A stretch of DNA of 47,784 bases from Spirobacillus cienkowskii. Its GTDB lineage: Bacteria; Bdellovibrionota_B; Oligoflexia; Silvanigrellales; Silvanigrellaceae. Shown here piece by piece: positions 9,079-17,330 of the stretch (position 1 is its first letter; every line of letters starts with the position of its first letter). Made by a program: the position numbers and the translations under genes. The stretch spans positions 1 to 47,784 of the forward strand of contig QOVW01000069.1 in NCBI GenBank assembly GCA_003339605.1, given 5' to 3'. The notes beneath the pieces are model-generated. The model searched no databases and was not told where the DNA came from. It saw only the letters and a program-made list of their open reading frames with translations.

Positions 9079-10131
9079 ATGGATAGCACGATACAGTTAC
9101 ATGAACGAATTGGATTAACAGGCGCATCAAGCTTTTTAACAACACTCGTACTCAATCGGTTGGCAACTTTGTCGAGTGTTAAAGAAGTTCACATTTTTGA
9201 TGTAAAACCACCAGCAATTGCGTCAACAAAGTTTATTTTTCATCGAGTAGACCTAACAAAAGACGAAGCAAGTTCAAACATTTCTTCAGTATTGATTGAA
9301 AATAAAATCACGACATTTATTCATGGTGCACTGTTTTCTGGGCCCACTCGAAAGAAAAGTTATCACCATGAGGTCGAAACAATTGGAACTTATCATGTGC
9401 TCAATGCTCTTGCTGAAGCTCAAATCAGCAAATTAATCGTGCACAGTGCAACCTTTGTTTATGGAGCGCATCCTAAAAACCCAAATTTTATAAATGAGTC
9501 GTTTGAGTTAAGAATGCAGGGGCCTCACTTTGTTAGAACCCGTATTGATGTTGAAAATCAAATACAAGATTTTGCAAATAATTATCCAAATTGTGCCGTG
9601 ACAGTATTGCGTTTTGCTCCCATATTAGGCCCAAATTCTACAAATATCAGAGCCCGTTACTTTTTTGCAGGAATTGTTCCTAAAGTTCTTGGATACGACC
9701 CTCTTGTGCAATTTATTCATGAAGACGATGCAGTGAGAGCACAGATTATGGCATTATCATCAAGCGCTTCAGGAGTGTTTAATATTGTTGGCAGAGGAGT
9801 TCTTCCACTTACAACAGGCGTTCACATGTCTGGCAAACTCCCTGTCCCTTTTATTGCTCCAATGTGTCACACTTTTTTTGCTGCAGGATATGCATCTCGA
9901 ATCTGGGAGCTGCCTTCTGATATCGTACCTTTTTTTCAGTATATCTGTGTTGCAGATAGCAAAAGGGCTGAAGATATTCTTGGTTTTATGCCTAAGTATT
10001 CAAGTCGCCAAGCGCTCAAATCTATGATTGAAGCAAACAGATTACGAAAAATTGGTTTTTCTATTCCTTCTTCTACGCTTGGAGAAGATGCCGCCTATGC
10101 AAGTTCACAAGGTTTTCAAAGAATATTCTAA
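9079..10131 (+). CDS. Extended-SDR (NAD-dependent epimerase-like) protein with altered active site
   Basis: The 350-residue protein has an SDR Rossmann start (GLTGASSFLTT, residues 12-22), an acidic strand end (HIFDVKP), and the extended-SDR pattern HGALFSGP...EVETIGTYHVLNA...VHSATFVYG. The glycine motif is degenerate (TGASSFL instead of TGAxGFIG). The catalytic YxxxK reads FVRTR (residues 151-155), so the Tyr is Phe and the Lys is Arg. It may therefore bind nucleotide without normal catalysis. It is the first gene of a compact cassette with a PlsC-like acyltransferase 17 bases downstream and a ParA-type ATPase. The pairing of SDR and PlsC proteins is seen in other bacteria; the joint function is not established. 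Confidence 0.8.
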   Translation: MDSTIQLHERIGLTGASSFLTTLVLNRLATLSSVKEVHIFDVKPPAIASTKFIFHRVDLTKDEASSNISSVLIENKITTFIHGALFSGPTRKKSYHHEVETIGTYHVLNALAEAQISKLIVHSATFVYGAHPKNPNFINESFELRMQGPHFVRTRIDVENQIQDFANNYPNCAVTVLRFAPILGPNSTNIRARYFFAGIVPKVLGYDPLVQFIHEDDAVRAQIMALSSSASGVFNIVGRGVLPLTTGVHMSGKLPVPFIAPMCHTFFAAGYASRIWELPSDIVPFFQYICVADSKRAEDILGFMPKYSSRQALKSMIEANRLRKIGFSIPSSTLGEDAAYASSQGFQRIF

Positions 10132-10148
10132 AGTTAAAGAGGGTTGTT

Positions 10149-11282
10149 ATGGCTTACAATAAACATATTTCAAATCAAAACAATGTAGAATATGAAAGCG
10201 AGCAATCTTTTCAAAATTATACAAAATATATTTTTAACGTTCGTGGTGCACTTGTTGAACAATTTAATCGAATTGAAAAAGAATTGCAGTCAAAATTAAA
10301 TAATAATATAGAAAAATTTGCCACAAAAGAAGACTTGTATAAAGTGATCGAAAAACTACATGAGTTAAGAAAAGAAATTGAAACATTATTAAACTCATCT
10401 CTTCACTTTGTAGATGAACCTAAAATCGAGGACGATTTATTTAAAGATTTAAACCCATTTAATATGCGAAAAAAATATCATCAATTGTCTTTAAGTCTAA
10501 GAAGCGAAGAGGTTGATCCTTTTGGTTATGACCCAATTTTTGATAAATTTCTGCAGCCTATACTCGAATTTCTTTATGTAAAATATTGGAGAATTGAAAC
10601 CTACGGGATTTCGAATATTCCCTCAAAAGGCCCCGTGCTTCTTGTTGGCAATCATTCTGGTGGACTGCCTTACGATGCCACAATGCTCAAAGTTGCAATT
10701 CAAAAAGAGCATCAAATGCATCGAGAATTAAGGTTTATGGTTGAAGATTTTTTGTTCCATTTTCCGTTTTTAGGGTCACTCATGAATAGATTTGGCGGAG
10801 TTCGAGCGAGCCAAGAAAATGCACAGCTTCTGCTTGAAAGCAATCATCCTGTTGTTGTGTTTCCAGAAGGCGTAAAAGGGCTTGGCAAGCTTTATCGCGA
10901 CAAATATCATCTTGCAAGATTTGGGCGGGGCGGATTTATCAAACTGTGCTTGCGGACACGGGCTCCTTTAATTCCTGTTGCCTTTATTGGCCCCGAAGAA
11001 ATTCACCCAATGATTGCTAAAGAAACAACAATTTCTAGAATGATTGGCGTTCCATACACGCCAATTACATGGACTTTTCCTTGGCTTGGATTATTGGGGC
11101 TCGTTCCTTTACCGAGCAAATGGAACATACATATTATGCCGCCAATTGATTTTTCAAACTACGGACCAGGGGCAGAAAAAGATCGAGTTTTGGTTTATAA
11201 AATGTCTCGAATGGTTAAAGAGCAAATTCAAAGCACAATAGTTGATAAACTTAAAAGCAGACGCAGCATATGGTTTGGATAA
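10149..11282 (+). CDS. PlsC-like lysophospholipid acyltransferase family protein
   Basis: A 377-residue protein. Residues 1-115 are charged and helical (possible coiled coil); the acyltransferase domain starts near 140. The catalytic box reads NHSGGLPYD (His169, Asp176), spaced HX6D rather than the classical HX4D. RFGGVRAS and VVVFPEG (near 238-241) supply the glycerol-3-phosphate/lysolipid-binding motifs, and APLIPVAFIG follows. It should transfer acyl groups to a lipid-like alcohol at the inner membrane; true substrate unknown, and diacylglycerol or wax-type acceptors are possible. GAGGG precedes the ATG. It sits between the SDR gene and the ParA gene with gaps of 17 and 14 bases. Confidence 0.85.
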   Translation: MAYNKHISNQNNVEYESEQSFQNYTKYIFNVRGALVEQFNRIEKELQSKLNNNIEKFATKEDLYKVIEKLHELRKEIETLLNSSLHFVDEPKIEDDLFKDLNPFNMRKKYHQLSLSLRSEEVDPFGYDPIFDKFLQPILEFLYVKYWRIETYGISNIPSKGPVLLVGNHSGGLPYDATMLKVAIQKEHQMHRELRFMVEDFLFHFPFLGSLMNRFGGVRASQENAQLLLESNHPVVVFPEGVKGLGKLYRDKYHLARFGRGGFIKLCLRTRAPLIPVAFIGPEEIHPMIAKETTISRMIGVPYTPITWTFPWLGLLGLVPLPSKWNIHIMPPIDFSNYGPGAEKDRVLVYKMSRMVKEQIQSTIVDKLKSRRSIWFG

Positions 11283-11296
11283 TTTAAGGAGATTGT

Positions 11297-12148
11297 ATGT
11301 CTCAGACAATTCGTGTGATCTATAATCAAAAAGGTGGAGTTGGGAAAACAACATTAGCTGTTAACTTAGCAGCCTGCTCCGCTATGCATGGACGCCGTAC
11401 TTTGCTTGTTGATTCGGATCCTCAAGGTAATGCCACAGCCTATTTATTAGGACTCAACCAACAACCAGAAAAAACACTGGCCGAATTTTATGAAAGCTGT
11501 TTACATATCAATATTTTTAGACAATCGTTGTTTGATTATATTTTGCATCAAACTAAAATTCCTAATTTGCACTTGGTTGCATGCAACAGAGAACTCGAAG
11601 ATATTCGAACAAAGCTTGAAAATAAACATAAAATCATGAAATTAAAAGATGGTTTAAAAAATAATACCTATGAAGAAATCTATCTTGATCCACCGCCTGC
11701 AAATGATTTTTTTAGCTTATCGTGTTTAATTGCTGCGACAGAAATTTTAATTCCGATTGACTGTGATGCCTTTAGCATTAGAGCTGCTCAAGAAATTAAA
11801 AATACCATTGAGGAAGTTCGCCACGATCACAATCCTAATTTAATTGTAAAAGGTATAATTGTTAACCAATATCAAAAAGGAACAAAACACGCGCAAAGTG
11901 TTATTAAAGAACTAGAAAAAATAGGATTTAAAATCTTAGAGCCTTATATCCCAATTAGTGTTAAAGTGAAAGAATCACATAGCGAAGTAAAACCAATTGT
12001 GATTGGTCATCCCGATCATCCTGTGAGTCAATCTATTATTGGTATCTATAATTTTATCAACAACCCAACATTAGATCCAAATACAGCTTACACTCAAAAC
12101 TCACCCAAAAAATCTAATTCTGCTTCTGAAATTACACCTAATTATTAA
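11297..12148 (+). CDS. Orphan ParA/MinD-type ATPase
   Basis: The 283-residue protein has a deviant Walker A motif NQKGGVGKTTLAVNLA (residues 10-25), the ParA switch VDSDPQGNAT near 40, and LDPPPAND as the Walker B/A-prime region. These define the ParA/Soj branch, which positions DNA or protein cargo by ATP-driven dimerisation. No parB gene or parS-like site is next to it, so it is an orphan ParA; known orphans place chemoreceptor arrays or other complexes. It is 14 bases after the PlsC-like gene, with AAGGAG before the ATG. The C-terminal 20 residues are a Ser/Asn/Pro-rich tail. Confidence 0.9.
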   Translation: MSQTIRVIYNQKGGVGKTTLAVNLAACSAMHGRRTLLVDSDPQGNATAYLLGLNQQPEKTLAEFYESCLHINIFRQSLFDYILHQTKIPNLHLVACNRELEDIRTKLENKHKIMKLKDGLKNNTYEEIYLDPPPANDFFSLSCLIAATEILIPIDCDAFSIRAAQEIKNTIEEVRHDHNPNLIVKGIIVNQYQKGTKHAQSVIKELEKIGFKILEPYIPISVKVKESHSEVKPIVIGHPDHPVSQSIIGIYNFINNPTLDPNTAYTQNSPKKSNSASEITPNY

Positions 12149-12162
12149 ATTTAATTTTATAA

Positions 12163-12191
12163 TTGACTTTAACAATTTAGTTTTTTAAATT
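12163..12191 (+). promoter_or_regulatory. Candidate promoter for the 233-residue secreted protein
   Basis: TTGACT (12163-12168) and TAAATT (12186-12191) are 17 bases apart. The -10 region overlaps the palindrome AAATTTAAATTT (12187-12198). Expected leader is about 47 bases. Confidence 0.35.
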
Positions 12192-12245
12192 TAAATTTGT
12201 TTTAATTCTACTATTTATCAAGTAAAATATTGAAGGAAATTTAGA

Positions 12246-12947
12246 ATGAAAAAACTTAGTGTTATAATTTATTGCATTTTTCTTCAAACAACTTCTTTTT
12301 CTCAAGAAGAGGGTTGTAATCAAAAGAAAAAATCAGAGCAAATTGTTTGTTTAAACAAACAATTTTTTAATTTCAAAAAAGATGCTGAACTTAAAATTTC
12401 TACTCTTGAAAATAAAATTTCTGAACAACAAAAAAATTTAGAATTATTAAATAATATTAATACAAAAAATGAACTCGAAATAGTAGAAAAACAAGCATCA
12501 AAGTCAGTAGAGTATAGTATGCAAAGTTCTGACGAAAAAAATTCACAAAATAAAATTAACGAAATAAATTACATGCCACAAATTATTAACTTTAATCCTA
12601 AAGATGAAATTGCAAACATCACAATTAATAACGCGATATTCATTCAAACACAAAGAAAAGTGCAAGTATTTATTAATTTCACGGCCACAACAATTGGTTA
12701 CGATAGAAATCCTTATATTGAATTTTTAATTACACTTCCTCATCATGACTTGAAATTTAAAAACAAATACAATCTAATTGGTATGGGCAATACAGAAGTG
12801 ATGGACTGGCTGCATGGCGAAAGCACTTATACAGTTGCAGCAGAACCAGGAACTTCTTTTGCTAAAATTCAAGGAAAGATGCACACCAATCATAAAAAAA
12901 CAAGTTCAAACGTGGTGTCATTTGTGTATGAGTTAAATTCTTATTAG
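12246..12947 (+). CDS. Secreted protein of unknown function with coiled coil
   Basis: The 233 residues open with a signal peptide (MKKLSVIIYCIFLQTTSFS, cleavage likely before QEEG). Residues 35-110 are charged and heptad-like, consistent with a coiled coil. The C-terminal ~110 residues alternate polar and hydrophobic residues (ANITINNAIFIQTQRKVQVF; WLHGESTYTVAAEPGTSF), suggesting a beta-sandwich. No family recognised. It has its own promoter candidate and AAGGAAATTTAGA before the ATG. The stop codon shares four bases with the convergent methyltransferase stop. Confidence 0.75.
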   Translation: MKKLSVIIYCIFLQTTSFSQEEGCNQKKKSEQIVCLNKQFFNFKKDAELKISTLENKISEQQKNLELLNNINTKNELEIVEKQASKSVEYSMQSSDEKNSQNKINEINYMPQIINFNPKDEIANITINNAIFIQTQRKVQVFINFTATTIGYDRNPYIEFLITLPHHDLKFKNKYNLIGMGNTEVMDWLHGESTYTVAAEPGTSFAKIQGKMHTNHKKTSSNVVSFVYELNSY

Positions 12948-14353
12948 TTCTTAACAAGATAACAAAGTACATCATAACTTTGCGTACCCGGAAGCATATC
13001 ATACGGTTCTAAAAAAACGATTTTGTAATTTTGTTTTATAAAATATTTTAAATCTTCAATCATGTTATCAAAAAAAGATGAGACATAAATTATGCAACGA
13101 GGATTTAATAAACACACTTCACCCAATACTTTTTGTTCATAGCTCTCACGCCCTGGTGGATTCATGACAACCACATCAACATGTTGCAACTGATACTGCG
13201 CAACAACGTGCGAAAGAGTTTGTGCAACTGCGCCTTGATGAAAACTAATATTATTGAAACCGTTCAATTTAGCATTACGATTGGCATCGTCAATTGCAGA
13301 AGCAGAAGGGTCAATTGCAAAAACTTGCTTGGCTTCACGTGCTAAAGTCATTGCTATTCCAGCGCAACCAAAATTTAGGTTTATAACCGTTTCTTTAAAG
13401 TTCAACTCCGATAAACCTAAAATACGATTGTACATATTAGCTGATAACAGTGGGTTAACAGGTAAAAAAGTCGCCACAGATAATTTTACAATGAGTTCAT
13501 TGTAGCTCTCTTCTAACAGCTTTTGTCCCACAAGCAATTTAAATTCACCATCTTCACTAACATCATTTCTTTTGGCGTCAGTAGAAATAACTTGAGCAAA
13601 TATTCCTTGTACATACATAAACTTTTCTGCAAGTTCGCGCGCAAGTGCGCGAAGCGCCGCATCAGCTGGTTTAGTGAGTTGCAATACAATTTGCACTTGT
13701 TTTGAATGACGCGACGCTCTAAAGATAATATTTTTTATCAAACCTGCACGGTTGCGACGCGTATAAATCGAAATTTGATGTGTTCGAATTGCTGCATGCA
13801 ACCACGCTACGATGTCATTGATAGAATTTGTCTGAATTGGACAACGGCCAATATCAATCACCTGATTACGAGACTGGTGATAAAATCCTAAATCTATCCA
13901 TCTTTTGGCATTTGCGGTGTCTGATCCACTCTCTGACGCAACCGAACCATGTTCAGAGACAATTAATTTTACAACATGGCGATAGCCAAAACGCTCTTCA
14001 GATGCAACGCAATCTTTTACTGTGACTGAAGAAAATTCACTATCAACCGCATTAAGGCGGAGTTTTAAATCTTGGGTTTTTTGAATAAGTTGATTTTTAT
14101 AGGTTAAATCAAGATAAGGACACGAGCCACAAGACTCCAACACACGGCAAGGTTGCTCGTGAATGATCTTCTCAGAAACTCCATGACGTGTTGTCATCAT
14201 TCTGATTTCTGATTGGGTATGTTTTTTTTCTTTCCAAATCAGCTTCTTAGATTGAGTTGACTCTCTTTTTTTAGTGGCATTTTTATGGGATTGGTACCTA
14301 TCATTTTCAGAAAAAGTAGGCTTAAATGGCAAACGAGAATCAAAATCTTTCAT
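12944..14353 (-). CDS. TrmA/RlmD-family class I RNA methyltransferase lacking the usual catalytic Cys
   Basis: A 469-residue protein with the TrmA/RumA layout. An N-terminal cluster CRVLESCGSCPY (Cx5CxxC) plus CPIQ downstream gives four Cys for a 4Fe-4S cluster. The SAM-binding strand is INLNFGCAGIAMTLA, followed by AIDPSASAIDDANRNA. The substrate/catalytic motifs differ: MNPPGRE replaces DPPRxG, and YVSSFF replaces YVSCNP, so the methylating Cys is Ser (about residue 425). The family should make m5U in rRNA or tRNA; this one may use another mechanism or substrate. A TTG-started longer frame exists, but ATG 14353 is preferred; its ribosome binding site is weak. The N-terminal ~60 residues are basic. 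Confidence 0.85.
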   Translation of the reverse strand: MKDFDSRLPFKPTFSENDRYQSHKNATKKRESTQSKKLIWKEKKHTQSEIRMMTTRHGVSEKIIHEQPCRVLESCGSCPYLDLTYKNQLIQKTQDLKLRLNAVDSEFSSVTVKDCVASEERFGYRHVVKLIVSEHGSVASESGSDTANAKRWIDLGFYHQSRNQVIDIGRCPIQTNSINDIVAWLHAAIRTHQISIYTRRNRAGLIKNIIFRASRHSKQVQIVLQLTKPADAALRALARELAEKFMYVQGIFAQVISTDAKRNDVSEDGEFKLLVGQKLLEESYNELIVKLSVATFLPVNPLLSANMYNRILGLSELNFKETVINLNFGCAGIAMTLAREAKQVFAIDPSASAIDDANRNAKLNGFNNISFHQGAVAQTLSHVVAQYQLQHVDVVVMNPPGRESYEQKVLGEVCLLNPRCIIYVSSFFDNMIEDLKYFIKQNYKIVFLEPYDMLPGTQSYDVLCYLVKN

Positions 14354-14404
14354 AAAAAATACACCACTATTATAAGTTTTCAAACAGCATAGAGCAACTT
14401 AATC

Positions 14405-15376
14405 TCAATCGCTCATTTTACTTGAAACACCTTCAATTGACTTAGACTTTTCGGCATAGCACAAGGAAGGCGTGTTTAGTAAAATTGCATTCCAAGCTTC
14501 GGCTAATAACCTATCTGCCAAAACTTCGCTAGAGGAAATAGTTGGAAGTGGTATATTTTTCTGATTTAAGACCCATTTTGAAAGGTCAATAACCCCATCT
14601 TGATAAGTACGTAGCTTATTATCAGACAACTCTCTCATTTGGCGCATGAGTTGATACATCTTTCTTGCTGACATTGCCCTATCATACCAGCGTAAGAACT
14701 CGCTTGGATCTAACGCTTTGCCATCATTAAGTCGCGAAGAATCGACCCATTTTTGTAATTCTTGTTCTGTATTTTTTAATTTTTCTTGTAACGCACTTAA
14801 CTTGGTAACATTTTGTTTTTTTATTTTTTCAGAATCATGAAGCTTAATTTTCATTTCTTCGTTTTCAAATTTAAGCTGCGAAACTTCTAAAACCTTTTTT
14901 TCAAATTCAACTAAAGAAACTTGTTTTTTTGTTGTTTCTGCCGTTGACTTTAACAATTGATCGAACTCACGCAACTGCGCAACCAACTTAGAGTTTTCTT
15001 CGGTTAATGAATATAATTTATTTCTTGTATTAACTTCTTCATCTTTTAAAGCACGTTCTTTTTGGCGATTTTCATCTTTTAATTTTTTAATTTCTTCTTT
15101 GTATTTTGCAATTTCTTTACGCAACAAAATAACTTCTGAAGTATTATGACTTTGCTCTTGTACGTCATGAAGCTTTGCTTGCGAAACTGACTTTTTTTCT
15201 ACTGTTGCATGTTCAGGTTTATGCTTTTCATTAAGTAAACTCGACTCTAATACAAGTATTTTATTTTGCAGAACAGCATTTTTTGAAATCAATTTATGTT
15301 TAGACAAAATTATCCATGCACAAAACAATAAAGCAACACCAGAAAAAGAAAAAGCAACAATCGTAGAAATATCCAT
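14405..15376 (-). CDS. Membrane-anchored coiled-coil protein, unknown function
   Basis: The 323-residue protein begins with one N-terminal transmembrane helix (residues 5-25, VAFSFSGVALLFCAWIIL), then about 190 residues of Lys/Glu-rich heptads, and ends with a more globular region (PSEFLRWYDRAMSARKMYQL onward). The topology suggests an inner-membrane anchor with a long cytoplasmic coil, as in polarity or envelope scaffold proteins. No family recognised. GGA lies 8 bases before ATG 15376. The neighbouring upstream gene on the same strand is the XRE/ImmA-like regulator, separated by a strong inverted repeat. Confidence 0.75.
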   Translation of the reverse strand: MDISTIVAFSFSGVALLFCAWIILSKHKLISKNAVLQNKILVLESSLLNEKHKPEHATVEKKSVSQAKLHDVQEQSHNTSEVILLRKEIAKYKEEIKKLKDENRQKERALKDEEVNTRNKLYSLTEENSKLVAQLREFDQLLKSTAETTKKQVSLVEFEKKVLEVSQLKFENEEMKIKLHDSEKIKKQNVTKLSALQEKLKNTEQELQKWVDSSRLNDGKALDPSEFLRWYDRAMSARKMYQLMRQMRELSDNKLRTYQDGVIDLSKWVLNQKNIPLPTISSSEVLADRLLAEAWNAILLNTPSLCYAEKSKSIEGVSSKMSD

Positions 15377-15396
15377 ATTTGTTTCCAAGAGTTGGT

Positions 15397-15442
15397 TAGA
15401 AACTCAAGCTCTGAAAACTGTTTAAAGAGCTTCTAGTTTCTA
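15397..15442. promoter_or_regulatory. Long imperfect inverted repeat across the regulator stop codon
   Basis: TAGAAACT (15397-15404) pairs with AGTTTCTA (15435-15442), and AAGCTCT (15406-15412) with AGAGCTT (15426-15432). The result is a 15-bp stem with a small internal loop and a 13-base terminal loop. It spans the stop codon of the XRE/ImmA-like gene and the gap to the coiled-coil gene. Neither strand has a T-run after it, so it is not a classical terminator. It may be an mRNA-stability or attenuation element, or a protein-binding site. Confidence 0.7.
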
Positions 15443-16221
15443 TGAATCAAAAAATCTTTCAACCTAATATTAATCAATGTACGACTCATCCAAAAATGAG
15501 ACATCAATTGCTCAACCGTATCGCGCGCAGGATCACATTGACTACAAGCAATTTGTAGCAAATATGACGGCATTAGCAAGAACAAGGCAAGGCGATTGGC
15601 AAAAATACTATTTTTTTCGAGAGGTAGCATGTCTCTCATTTTAGGTTGCGCAAGTAACAAAACAGAAAATTCTTTGGCAATTAAAAATCGCAACCCTGCT
15701 CCCATCCGCTCCGATTTAGACCATGTGATTAAATATTTTCCATCTTGATTGCGACTTAAAATTATTTCATTTTGACTTTCATCTGCTTTCATTTCAAGGT
15801 TTTCAATCACACCAGAGAGCTCAGGAATAAAAATTGGCAATGCTTTAATATTTGCGACATCAATTATTCTATTGGCTTCATCTAATAAAATCTGTCTTTC
15901 TTCATTATTACATAGAAATTCTCCATAACCTTGATATTCCATCAGTGCATCAAATAATGCATATTTACCTAATGACAAATCGACCAATGTCCGAGAATCC
16001 ATATCTAAAGCAACAGCAAGTTGATGCATATTATGAATCGATTTGATATTTTTTCTGCCATATTTCCAGTGTGTACAATCTGCAGGATCAAACCCCAGTA
16101 ACGCACCCACATCTTGATCTGTCACTTTTTGCGCAGAATCTTTTTTATAATTTAACACCTCTTTGCAAAATTTAAAAAGTTCAGCACTATGTGGGAATCG
16201 GTTATTTTCGACATTTATCAT
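15433..16221 (-). CDS. XRE-like regulator with degenerate ImmA/IrrE domain
   Basis: A 262-residue protein. Residues 30-80 look like a helix-turn-helix (VTDQDVGALLGFDPADC ... SIHNMHQLAVALDMD). The C-terminal half aligns by pattern with ImmA/IrrE (M78-like) proteins: RFLIAKEFSVLLL corresponds to RFtiAHElgHlll, and SIFANRLALFLLMP to the conserved ANrFAa.LLMP. The zinc HExxH is lost (KEFSV), so it is probably not a protease, but it may still sense a ligand or a partner. GGAC lies 8 bases before ATG 16221 and too close to ATG 16227, so the former is preferred. It is divergent from flagellin, with 255 bases between the start codons, and may regulate it or itself; that is inference. Confidence 0.75.
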   Translation of the reverse strand: MINVENNRFPHSAELFKFCKEVLNYKKDSAQKVTDQDVGALLGFDPADCTHWKYGRKNIKSIHNMHQLAVALDMDSRTLVDLSLGKYALFDALMEYQGYGEFLCNNEERQILLDEANRIIDVANIKALPIFIPELSGVIENLEMKADESQNEIILSRNQDGKYLITWSKSERMGAGLRFLIAKEFSVLLLAQPKMRDMLPLEKNSIFANRLALFLLMPSYLLQIACSQCDPARDTVEQLMSHFWMSRTLINIRLKDFLIHRN

Positions 16222-16476
16222 ATACATCGTCCTTTTCCTAAAAAATTAAAAAATAAAGAATTAAATGAAGTAACCTTCTTGAATTGTAACACAAAAAAAA
16301 TATATTTCTAAAGAATTCAAAAGTATACCTGGATAGTTCTACCCACTGCAGAATTGACGCTAAACGCTTTTAAATTAAGCAAACTTTGATAGCGTAAAAA
16401 AGAAGTACTTAATTCTAGATGACATATTGTTACATTAGAAGTTCCTATCTTTTTTATTCGCAGAGTGGAGACGGCA

Positions 16477-17322
16477 ATGGGCTACAGGATAATGACCAAC
16501 GTAACCTCGATTACCAATCAAAGACATATGCGGAATACCCGCAAAATGCTTGATCAAAGTCTCGAGCGATTGGCTTCTGGTTATCGCATCAACAAAGCAG
16601 CTGATGACGCAGCCGGACTTGCAATTAGCGAAAAACTACGGTCAAAAATAAGAGGATTGCAACAAGCACAACGTAACGCCAACGATGGCATTAGCTTGAT
16701 TCAAACCGCTGAAGGTGGCATGAACGAAGTACAAAATATGCTAATTCGTATGCGTGAACTTGGCGTCCAAGCTGCATCAGATACAATAGGTCCAAAAGAG
16801 CGAATTTATCTCGATTTAGAATACCAAGCACTCAAAGATGAAATTGATCGTATTGCTTATGCGACCGAATTTAACGGAACACAACTCTTAGATGGTACAG
16901 GAGGAATACTTGAAATCCAAATTAACACAGGTGGTGACAACATCCTTGGCGTCGACCGTTTAGAGTACAATTCTTTTAAAGCAGATGTCAAAACAAATAG
17001 ACTTGGTGTCTCAGATCTTTCTTTGAATACTAAAGTTGGAGCACAATTTTCGCTTACTGCAATTGAAAATGCAATCGATTACGTCAGTGGTATTCGAGCA
17101 GATCTCGGGGCTTTACAAAACAGACTCGGATCGACTATTAATAATATTGCAACCACTGTTGAAAATTTAAGCGCTGCAAATAGCCGGATTAAGGATGTCG
17201 ATATTGCTGAGGAAAGCTCTGAACTGACCCGAAATCAAATATTGTTGCAGTCAGGTACAAGCGTCTTGCAGCAAGCAAATACAACATCTCGAATGGCACT
17301 CTCTCTTTTAGAAGGAAGATAA
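16477..17322 (+). CDS. fliC: Flagellin
   Basis: A 281-residue filament subunit. The N-terminal D0/D1 domain reads [18 protein letters not shown] ... [20 protein letters not shown], and the C-terminal domain has [21 protein letters not shown] and [19 protein letters not shown]. The central variable domain is very short, so the filament should be thin and mainly D0/D1, as in many deltaproteobacterial-type flagellins. ATG 16477 is chosen: GGAG lies 8 bases upstream, whereas the GTG at 16465 has none. No clear sigma-28 box (TAAA-N15-GCCGATAA) was found upstream. TTGATA-N17-TTAATT near 16388 is a weak sigma-70 alternative. Confidence 0.95.
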   Translation: MGYRIMTNVTSITNQRHMRNTRKMLDQSLERLASGYRINKAADDAAGLAISEKLRSKIRGLQQAQRNANDGISLIQTAEGGMNEVQNMLIRMRELGVQAASDTIGPKERIYLDLEYQALKDEIDRIAYATEFNGTQLLDGTGGILEIQINTGGDNILGVDRLEYNSFKADVKTNRLGVSDLSLNTKVGAQFSLTAIENAIDYVSGIRADLGALQNRLGSTINNIATTVENLSAANSRIKDVDIAEESSELTRNQILLQSGTSVLQQANTTSRMALSLLEGR

Positions 17323-17330
17323 AATAAACT

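Noticed and set aside
11297-12148. ParA as evidence of a chromosome or plasmid origin nearby
   Set aside because: No parB, parS-like repeats, dnaA or DnaA-box cluster in the window.
16330-16464. Possible sigma-28 promoter before flagellin
   Set aside because: No TAAA-N15-GCCGATAA-like pair at acceptable match; only weak sigma-70-like sequences.
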